Part shown: positions 13,334-18,836 of the stretch, in pieces | Position numbering within the stretch: the stretch's first letter is position 1 | How the letters are laid out: each line of letters begins with the position of its first letter | Assembly (NCBI GenBank): GCA_964522045.1 | Contig: CAZFSF010000049.1 | Span: 1 to 18,836, forward strand | DNA length: 18,836 nucleotides | Direction: 5' to 3' | DNA from: Desulfacyla sp964522045 | GTDB taxonomy: Bacteria > Desulfobacterota > DSM-4660 > Desulfatiglandales > Desulfatiglandaceae | The notes under the pieces: generated by a model | Databases searched by the model: none | The model's input: only the letters and a program-made list of their open reading frames with translations | What the model was told of the DNA's origin: nothing | Program-made: the position numbers and the translations under genes

Positions 13334-15289
13334 ATGGCTAAACTGTTATGGCAGCCGTCGGAAGAAAGAATTAAAGGTACTAACATGTACCGATTCATGA
13401 CGTTCATTAATGAAAAATACAATCAGAATTTTTCTGAATATGCCCCGCTCTACCAGTGGTCAATCGAAAATATCCCTGATTTCTGGGCATCCATGTGGGA
13501 GTTTGCGGAAATAGTAGCATCCAAACCCTACACCCAGGTAGTAGATGACGTAACCAAAATGCCGGGGGCCAAATGGTTTCAGGGGGCACGTCTCAATTTT
13601 GCAGAAAACCTTCTTCGTTACCGGGACGATCAAGTAGCCCTTATCTTTAAAGGGGAGTCCCAGGATTCAATCAAGATAACATATTCGGAGCTGTATGATG
13701 AAGTGGCACGTGTTGCCAAATCCCTGAAAGAGACCGGGGTTCAGGCCGGAGACAGGGTGGCGGGTTTTATGCCAAACATGCCGGAGACGATCATCGCCAT
13801 GTTAGCTGCCACGAGTCTCGGGGCAACCTGGTCATCCTGCTCCCCTGATTTCGGAATGAAGGGTGTGCTGGACCGTTTCGGCCAGATCAAACCTAAGGTA
13901 CTGTTTACGGCCAACGGTTATTCCTTCAAAGGGAAGAGCTTTGATTCTTTAGCGAGGGTCTCCGATATCCTGAAGGAGATACCCTCCATTGAGAAAGTTG
14001 TCGTTATTCCTTACACAGAAGAAAACCCTGATCTCAGCCCATTGCCCAATGCAGTTGATTACAGGCAATTCAAATCCTCAGATACTCCCTCTGAGATTGA
14101 ATTTGAGCAGCTCCCCGCTGATCATCCCCTCTATATCATGTTCACCTCCGGCACCACGGGTCTTCCCAAGTGCATGGTGCAGAGCGCCGGCGGTATTTTG
14201 GTGCATCATATGAAAGAGCTTATGCTGCATGCCGATCTGAAACGGGACGACACCATCTTTTACTTCACCACGTGCGGGTGGATGATGTGGAACTGGTTGA
14301 CGAGTTCCTTGAGTGTGGGTGCAACACTGGTTCTTTTTGACGGCAACCCCTTTCACCCTAACCCGGCAGCGCTCTGGAAAATGGCCCAGGATGAAAAGAT
14401 CACGATCTTCGGGACCAGCGCCGGGTACATCGCGGCCCTCCAGAATGCAGGTGTCAGACCTGGGAAGGAGTATGATCTCACCCCTTTAAAGGCCGTCATG
14501 TCAACGGGCTCTCCCCTTTCTGTTGAAGGATTTGAATATATTTATCGTGAGGTCAAGGGGGATATCCAGTTAGCCTCCATCTCCGGCGGGTCGGACATCA
14601 ACGGATGTTTTGCCGGCGGCAATCCCATGGGCCCGGTTTATGCCGGTGAACTCCAGTGCAGGGACCTGGCCATGAAGGTGGAAGCCTTTGACGAAAACGG
14701 GAAACCCATCATCAACCGGCAGGGGGAACTGGTCTGTACCGCGCCCTCTCCAGCCATGCCGATCTATTTCTGGGATGATCCTGACGGCGAAAAATATCAT
14801 GCCGCCTATTTTGACGTGTATCCCAATATATGGCGACACGGGGACTTCATAGAGATCAACGACCGGGGAGGTGTGGTTATCTATGGCCGGTCCGATGCCA
14901 CACTCAATCCCGGCGGGGTAAGGATCGGAACCGCCGAAATCTACCGGCTCGTGGAAGGTATGGACGAGATTGAGGACAGTCTGGTTGTCGGCCAGAGCTG
15001 GAAAGGTGACGTCCGTGTGATCCTTTTTGTCAAGATGGCTGAAGGAAACGATTTAACTGATGACCTGAAAAACAGGATTAAGAGGATTTTGAGAAAGAAC
15101 GCATCTCCCAGGCATGTTCCGGCCAAGATCATTGAAACTCCCGCTGTTCCCTATACACTGAACATGAAAAAGGTCGAATTGGCCGTCAAGAAGGTCATCG
15201 AGGGCCAGACAGTACTCAACAAAGATGCCTTGGGCAATCCGGAATCCCTAGACTTTTATGAGGGTTTAAAGGAACTTCAGGAGGATTAA
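13334..15289 (+). CDS. Acetoacetyl-CoA synthetase (acetoacetate-CoA ligase)
   Basis: A 651-residue ANL-superfamily ligase that activates acetoacetate to acetoacetyl-CoA through an adenylate. The N-terminus (LLWQPSEERIKGTNMYRFM) and length match acetoacetate-CoA ligases better than acetyl-CoA synthetases. The ATP-binding loop is TSGTTGLPK (271-279), GRSDATLNPGGVRIG begins at residue 518 (hinge/A8), and the catalytic lysine is in NMKK (K612/K613). I start at ATG 13334, preceded by GGAGG (13324-13328); the ATG at 13322 overlaps that site and is less likely. It lies in one direction with the dehydrogenase upstream, and the radical SAM gene follows after 2 nt. Together with the dehydrogenase it could serve ketone-body or polyhydroxybutyrate use, or degradation of branched substrates. 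Confidence 0.92.
   Translation: MAKLLWQPSEERIKGTNMYRFMTFINEKYNQNFSEYAPLYQWSIENIPDFWASMWEFAEIVASKPYTQVVDDVTKMPGAKWFQGARLNFAENLLRYRDDQVALIFKGESQDSIKITYSELYDEVARVAKSLKETGVQAGDRVAGFMPNMPETIIAMLAATSLGATWSSCSPDFGMKGVLDRFGQIKPKVLFTANGYSFKGKSFDSLARVSDILKEIPSIEKVVVIPYTEENPDLSPLPNAVDYRQFKSSDTPSEIEFEQLPADHPLYIMFTSGTTGLPKCMVQSAGGILVHHMKELMLHADLKRDDTIFYFTTCGWMMWNWLTSSLSVGATLVLFDGNPFHPNPAALWKMAQDEKITIFGTSAGYIAALQNAGVRPGKEYDLTPLKAVMSTGSPLSVEGFEYIYREVKGDIQLASISGGSDINGCFAGGNPMGPVYAGELQCRDLAMKVEAFDENGKPIINRQGELVCTAPSPAMPIYFWDDPDGEKYHAAYFDVYPNIWRHGDFIEINDRGGVVIYGRSDATLNPGGVRIGTAEIYRLVEGMDEIEDSLVVGQSWKGDVRVILFVKMAEGNDLTDDLKNRIKRILRKNASPRHVPAKIIETPAVPYTLNMKKVELAVKKVIEGQTVLNKDALGNPESLDFYEGLKELQED
15279..15285 (+). 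promoter_or_regulatory. Shine-Dalgarno that places a CTG start
   Basis: AGGAGGA ends the acetoacetyl-CoA synthetase gene. It lies 7 nt (measured from the end of AGGAGG) before CTG 15292 and 10 nt before CTG 15295, and far from any ATG, GTG or TTG of the radical SAM frame. Confidence 0.6.
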
Positions 15290-15291
15290 CC

Positions 15292-16731
15292 CTGCTGAAA
15301 CCCCTTCTCCTTCTCATCAATCCCTGGATTTACGACTTTGCGGCCTATGACCTCTGGTCCAAACCGCTCGGCCTTCTATATCTTGCAGGTTGGCTCAGGG
15401 AGAGTGGGTTTGATATACATCTTATAGATTGCTTAGATGTACACCATGCTGGCATGTTAGGGAACAGTTCCCTAACACCCCCTAAGAGGCGTCTCTATGG
15501 GACCGGCAAATTCTGGAGGGAGGTGGTCCCGAAGCCTTTACCCTTACAGGACATTCCGAGGTCTTACGGGCGCTACGGTCTTTTACCCGAAATATTCGAA
15601 CAAGAGCTGAGAAAGATCAGGAAACCATCTGCTATTCTGATAACCTCTCTCATGACCTACTGGTACCCGGGCGTTAGAAAGGCCATCAGCTTAGTAAAAA
15701 AAGTTCATCCCGGGGTCCCCGTCATTCTCGGGGGGATCTATGCAAGGCTTTGCCCTGACCATGCCCTCATGAGTTCAGGGGCAGACAGCGTGGTTTCCGG
15801 CCACGGTGCCACATCCCTTTTAGCGGCTCTGGATGAAAATGGTATCAATGTCCCGGCAGCCCGCCCTGATGTCGGCCAGCCAACATATCCTGCATTTGAT
15901 CTGTTGACACGGATTGACTACGTCTGCGTTATGACATCATTTGGGTGTCCGTACAGGTGTCAGTACTGCGCCAGTCATTTTTTGCAGCCAAATCTGATCA
16001 GGAGAGAACCGGATGAGGTCTTGGAAGAGATCGTTTTCTGGCACAAAGAGTTTGCAGTCCAGGACTTTGCCTTTTATGACGATGCGCTCTTAGTGGAATC
16101 CGGCACCCATGCAGGGTTGCTCCTTAAAGGCCTTGCGCGTCTCGACCTGAATCTCAGATTTCACACGCCTAACGCCCTCCATGTGAGAGAGATCACCGGA
16201 GAGATCGCGAGGCTCATGCACCGTACCGGCTTTCGAACGATTCGTCTCGGTTTAGAGACCTCAGACATGTTCCATCGAAATTTGGATAACAAGCTCTCAA
16301 AAGGCGATTTCGAGCGTGCCATGCATAACCTGCTCAAGGCCGGGTTTGACACCAAAGAGATCGGGGCCTACATCCTGGTCGGATTGCCGGGACAGACAGT
16401 AGATTCGGTAATAGAAACCATTCATTTTGTGGGAGCCAATGGGGCCATCCCCTATTTATCAGAATATTCCCCTATCCCCCACACCCCCATGTGGAAAAAG
16501 GCCCTGGTCAACTCCAAATATGACCTTGCATCGGAGCCTCTGTTTCATAACAACACCCTCTTGCCCTGCTGGGATGAAGCCAAGAAAAAAGAGCTTACCC
16601 GGTTGAAGGGACTGGTATCAGAAATCAGAGAGAGATACCGCTACCCATCACGCCCTATTGATCACACCTGCGGCATATCCCGCCCCAAAACCGTTATCGA
16701 TATTGACCACAGTAACCCCTGCGGCACATGA
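15292..16731 (+). CDS. B12-binding-type radical SAM protein, CTG start
   Basis: A radical SAM enzyme with an N-terminal cobalamin-binding-like domain; its substrate is unknown. The cluster motif is C219-x3-C223-x2-C226 (GCPYRCQYC). The N-terminus, LLLLINPWIYDFAAYDLWS then KPLGLLYLAGWLRESGFDI, is typical for the domain and is encoded upstream of the first ATG (15454). In this frame there is no ATG, GTG or TTG between the upstream stop (15259) and 15454, whereas CTG 15292 and CTG 15295 follow a strong AGGAGG. I therefore start at CTG 15292 (479 residues). A start at 15454 would remove 54 residues of the domain. The usual DxHxxG cobalamin-ligating motif is not evident, so B12 may not be bound. 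It begins 2 nt after the acetoacetyl-CoA synthetase stop. Its last 84 nt lie antisense to the end of larB. Confidence 0.85.
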   Translation: MLKPLLLLINPWIYDFAAYDLWSKPLGLLYLAGWLRESGFDIHLIDCLDVHHAGMLGNSSLTPPKRRLYGTGKFWREVVPKPLPLQDIPRSYGRYGLLPEIFEQELRKIRKPSAILITSLMTYWYPGVRKAISLVKKVHPGVPVILGGIYARLCPDHALMSSGADSVVSGHGATSLLAALDENGINVPAARPDVGQPTYPAFDLLTRIDYVCVMTSFGCPYRCQYCASHFLQPNLIRREPDEVLEEIVFWHKEFAVQDFAFYDDALLVESGTHAGLLLKGLARLDLNLRFHTPNALHVREITGEIARLMHRTGFRTIRLGLETSDMFHRNLDNKLSKGDFERAMHNLLKAGFDTKEIGAYILVGLPGQTVDSVIETIHFVGANGAIPYLSEYSPIPHTPMWKKALVNSKYDLASEPLFHNNTLLPCWDEAKKKELTRLKGLVSEIRERYRYPSRPIDHTCGISRPKTVIDIDHSNPCGT

Positions 16732-17397
16732 ATTGAGCATCCCTAACAGGGCGGTAATGCCCTGAAAACTTGCCCCGTAGCCCACGCTGGTCGGGACCGC
16801 AATGACAGGTTTGTCAACCAGGCCGCCTACCACACTCGGCAAGGCCCCTTCCATTCCGGCGGCCACCACGATAACAGCGGCCCTTGTAATCTTTTCCCAG
16901 TGTCCAAGGAGCCTGTGGAGGCCGGCCACCCCTACATCATAGATGGTGTCCACCTCATTCCCCATAAATCTTGCGACCACGGCAGCCTCCTCGCCGACCG
17001 GGATGTCTGACGTCCCTGCCGTCATGATCAGGATTGTCCCCCTGCCTGAAATCTTTACGGGCTGCTTGATCACTGTCAGCATCCTCGCCTTTTCATAGTA
17101 GGTGCTTTCAGGAAAATGGTCCTGGATATCTTTTGACTTATCCCGAGAAAGACGTGTCACCAGGACATTTTCTTCCTGAGAGAGCATCTGCTCCATTATA
17201 CCAATAATTGCCGGGACCTCTTTCCCTTCACCGAAAATGACCTCTGAAAGCCCCTTTCGAAGGGTTCGGTGGTGATCAATGCAGGCAAACCCCAAATCCT
17301 CAAAGGGAAGGCTTTTGAGCCTTTCAAGAGAGTCTTCGACTGTTATCTCGCCTCTGCTGAGGCGTTGTAAAAGATTTTTGAGGACGTCTTGATTCAT
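16648..17397 (-). CDS. larB: LarB, nickel-pincer cofactor biosynthesis carboxylase
   Basis: A 249-residue LarB. In the LarA (lactate racemase) pathway LarB carboxylates and hydrolyses nicotinic acid adenine dinucleotide to the pyridinium-3,5-biscarboxylate mononucleotide, the first step to the nickel-pincer nucleotide. Its C-terminal half is PurE-like: ILIMTAGTSDIPVGEEAAVVARFMGNEV, then YDVGVAGLHRLL, VVVAAGMEGALPSVVGGLVDKPVIAVPTSVGYG and NIDNGFGAGYAA. The N-terminal LSRGEITVEDSLERLKSLPFEDLGFACIDHHR is also standard. larC, larE and larA are not in the window. ATG 17397 lies 4 nt after the stop of the upstream 118-residue gene and has only a poor Shine-Dalgarno, so translation is probably coupled. 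The 3' end overlaps the oppositely directed radical SAM gene by 84 nt, and the conserved LarB end lies inside that overlap. Confidence 0.93.
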   Translation of the reverse strand: MNQDVLKNLLQRLSRGEITVEDSLERLKSLPFEDLGFACIDHHRTLRKGLSEVIFGEGKEVPAIIGIMEQMLSQEENVLVTRLSRDKSKDIQDHFPESTYYEKARMLTVIKQPVKISGRGTILIMTAGTSDIPVGEEAAVVARFMGNEVDTIYDVGVAGLHRLLGHWEKITRAAVIVVAAGMEGALPSVVGGLVDKPVIAVPTSVGYGASFQGITALLGMLNSCAAGVTVVNIDNGFGAGYAAGVINRA

Positions 17398-17401
17398 TGT
17401 C

Positions 17402-17758
17402 TTATATAAGCCCTTTTTCTTTCAGCATGGACATGGAACGGTGTCCAATACTTGTCACCCTGCTCAAGGCCTGGGTGAGATGAACTACAGATTCCGGGGC
17501 AACGCCGGAATTGATCATCACCATTGCCTGATCAAGAACTGCTTCGATATCGTCCCAGGAAGGATCCCCTGTGACGTTCTTGGCGAGTCGTATTTCCTGG
17601 ACGGTCATGTCGATTTTCAGCTTAATGATTTTTTCCGCCCCAGGCTTCTCGGGCGTTGGAAGGCCTCTAAGCAGTTCAAGGGCCTGGGAGACCCATATAA
17701 TACCTGATTTTATCTTCTCGCTCTGAGAAAAGGCCATAATGGCTTCTCGTGTGTTCAT
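17402..17758 (-). CDS. Unrecognised 118-residue protein paired with larB
   Basis: I do not recognise the family. The protein is soluble, with no signal peptide, membrane segment or cysteine. It looks mostly helical: a first helix around residues 10-32 (SEKIKSGIIWVSQALELLRG), a proline-containing break (LPTPEKPGAEK), a helix with KLKIDMTVQEIRLAKNV, then DPSWDDIEAVLDQAMVMINSGV and a final helical stretch ending in RSMSMLKEKGLI. ATG 17758 has AAGGAG 11 nt upstream. The stop is 4 nt before larB, so the two are almost surely co-transcribed and probably coupled. A role with LarB or nickel-pincer synthesis is only guilt by association. The gene is real judged by its ribosome site, length and spacing. 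Confidence 0.75.
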   Translation of the reverse strand: MNTREAIMAFSQSEKIKSGIIWVSQALELLRGLPTPEKPGAEKIIKLKIDMTVQEIRLAKNVTGDPSWDDIEAVLDQAMVMINSGVAPESVVHLTQALSRVTSIGHRSMSMLKEKGLI

Positions 17759-17936
17759 TTGACGGTTATCTCCTTAATTACGTGTCGATCCATAAATGGC
17801 TGTTTTCCACAATCTCAGCGTCAGACTCAAATTTTAATCCTCGAAATACTCCAATGTATTTCTGTGGTTAAAATCTTCGTCTTCCTTGATCTTGCAAAAA
17901 CTATCTCATTTCCGGATGGACACTTACTATGAATTC
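17759..17936. other. Spacer between pcm and the larB operon
   Basis: This 178-nt gap separates the pcm stop from the 118-residue gene and must hold the promoter of the latter. I see no clear -35/-10 pair. Its main structure is the inverted repeat at 17831-17874. Confidence 0.5.
17831..17874. repeat. Inverted repeat, relative of the element after tRNA-Val
   Basis: ATTTTAATCCTCGAAATAC (17831-17849) is complementary to GTATTTCTGTGGTTAAAAT (17856-17874) at 15 of 19 positions around the loop TCCAAT. It shares the layout CCTCG[A/G]AATA...TATT[T/C]CTGTGGTT with the centre of the element at 12048-12231 (12127-12154). Upstream, TTTTCC plus ATCTCAGC is also common to both. This makes a dispersed repeat family likely. 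It could also act as an RNA hairpin or terminator after pcm. Confidence 0.55.
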
Positions 17937-18590
17937 CTACTCATTCCAACCGTGAACCCCAATTAGATTTACAAAACGGCAGCCGCCTAAGTTTTTCTGA
18001 ATATAGTTACCCTTCCTTTTTGTAACCTTTATCAGTTCCTGGCTGGACCTGTCCCCGGTCGGAATAATGAGGCGGCCTCCTTCGGAAAGTTGATCAAGAA
18101 GCGGCTGAGGAAGCTTGGGTGAGCCTGCGGTGACAATGATGGCGTCATATGGCTCATATTCCTTCCAGCCCAAGGTACCGTCAAAGGCCTTGAAGAGTAT
18201 ATTACTATAATTCAATTGGGCCAGAATACTCCTCGCTTCGACCATCAGGGCTCTGATTCTTTCAACGGTATGGACCTTGTAGGACAATTCGGCCAAAATG
18301 GCGGTCTGATATCCGCTTCCCGTGCCGATTTCAAGGACCTTTTCATCCCCTTTGAGCGCTAAGGCCTCTGTCATAAGGGCCACAATGTAGGGTTGTGAAA
18401 TGGTCTGATTATGGCCGATAGGCAATGGATGGTCGTTATATGCTTCGCCCACCAGGGCCTCTTCCACAAAGCGGTCTCTTGGGACCTTTCCCATAGCCTC
18501 TAAAACTCTTGGGTCCTTAATCCCACGTGGAATCAATTGGCTCTTGACCATCTTTTCCCTGGCCAGGCTGTAATCAAGTTTACGGGCCAT
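17937..18590 (-). CDS. pcm: Protein-L-isoaspartate O-methyltransferase
   Basis: A 217-residue PCMT that methylates isoaspartyl residues with S-adenosylmethionine so that damaged proteins can be repaired. It shows the N-terminal MVKSQLIPRGIKDPRVLEAMGKVPRDRFV, the substrate-loop motif HNQTISQPYIVALM (about 60-73), SAM motif I LEIGTGSGYQTAIL (about 86-99), VHTVERI, and DAIIVTAG with LLDQLSEGGRLIIP. I start at ATG 18590, because the longer frame opens only with TTG at 18650, whose extra 20 residues are unlike the family and overlap a promoter-like sequence. Length is normal for bacterial PCMT. It is a single gene here, without surE or rpoS nearby. Confidence 0.93.
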   Translation of the reverse strand: MARKLDYSLAREKMVKSQLIPRGIKDPRVLEAMGKVPRDRFVEEALVGEAYNDHPLPIGHNQTISQPYIVALMTEALALKGDEKVLEIGTGSGYQTAILAELSYKVHTVERIRALMVEARSILAQLNYSNILFKAFDGTLGWKEYEPYDAIIVTAGSPKLPQPLLDQLSEGGRLIIPTGDRSSQELIKVTKRKGNYIQKNLGGCRFVNLIGVHGWNE

Positions 18591-18626
18591 CTCTGTTTCT
18601 CTCAAGGGTGGTATTATTTTAAATGA

Positions 18627-18656
18627 AGCATAACACACTATCCTCGTCAATGTAAA
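18627..18656 (-). promoter_or_regulatory. Possible promoter for pcm
   Basis: On the minus strand TTTACA (18656-18651) is followed after 18 nt by TATGCT (18632-18627). The predicted start lies about 30 nt before ATG 18590. Confidence 0.35.
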
Positions 18657-18836
18657 CTGGAGAAGACGGGCTGCCCGTTTGGAATTGTAGCTTCCTTGTT
18701 GATGAAATCATATACGCCCAGCACCACAACATTTTGAAATATATGCCGCCCGATTTTATATGCCCTCACCCTTGAGACACAAATCCATTTCTGCTTATGC
18801 TACTCTACCGAAAAGGAGGTTAATTTCAAATTTTAT
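18657..18836. other. Right-edge intergenic sequence
   Basis: No complete gene is seen. A minus-strand open stretch of about 45 codons (with AYKIGRHIFQNVVVLGVYDF) runs from about 18790 to the TGA at 18645-18647, but it has only a GTG as possible start and no family I recognise. At 18813-18820 the plus strand has AAGGAGGT, a strong ribosome-binding site that may serve a gene starting just outside the window. Confidence 0.35.

Overview
The window looks like chromosomal DNA of a free-living Gram-negative bacterium, most likely a deltaproteobacterium in the broad sense (Desulfobacterota). This is an inference from gene content and style: a DHH-CBS-poly(A) polymerase triple fusion, an rpoZ-dnaJ-dksA cluster, scpA-scpB-rluB, an acetoacetyl-CoA synthetase beside a beta-hydroxyacid dehydrogenase, LarB, and short intergenic repeats. 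No phage, plasmid or CRISPR locus is visible. Most genes are intact housekeeping genes; the accessory signal is at the left end and between genes.

Left end (1-3744, all minus strand): a Cys-rich zinc-finger-like protein cut by the window edge; a spacer holding a 13-codon in-frame fragment of a YifB/ComM gene; an AAA+ ATPase of the DUF4143 type with a good promoter placed so that the mRNA would be almost leaderless; then an intact comM/yifB.

Centre (3745-11972, plus strand): a clear sigma70-type promoter drives rpoZ, which overlaps dnaJ by 4 nt and is followed by a dksA-like gene. So two RNA polymerase-binding proteins and a chaperone share one unit. Next come an 895-residue fusion of a DHH phosphoesterase, a CBS pair and a tRNA nucleotidyltransferase, and trpS 4 nt later, which makes a tRNA-maturation/charging pair. 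After a spacer with two kinds of tandem repeat comes scpA-scpB-rluB, in overlapping frames. A tRNA-Val(CAC) closes this part.

Right part (11973-18836): a 184-nt inverted-repeat element with an 18-bp perfect palindrome at its centre is followed by a beta-hydroxyacid dehydrogenase, acetoacetyl-CoA synthetase, and a B12-binding-type radical SAM protein that appears to begin at a CTG codon. The radical SAM gene runs 84 nt into the oppositely oriented larB. larB is preceded on the minus strand by an unrecognised 118-residue gene. A related repeat lies at 17831-17874, then pcm on the minus strand. The last 186 nt hold no gene I can call.

I did not find a defence island or an obviously new multi-gene system. 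The observations most worth following are the CTG-started radical SAM gene overlapping larB, the small unknown gene paired with larB, the isolated YifB fragment, the triple-fusion tRNA enzyme and the dispersed repeat family.
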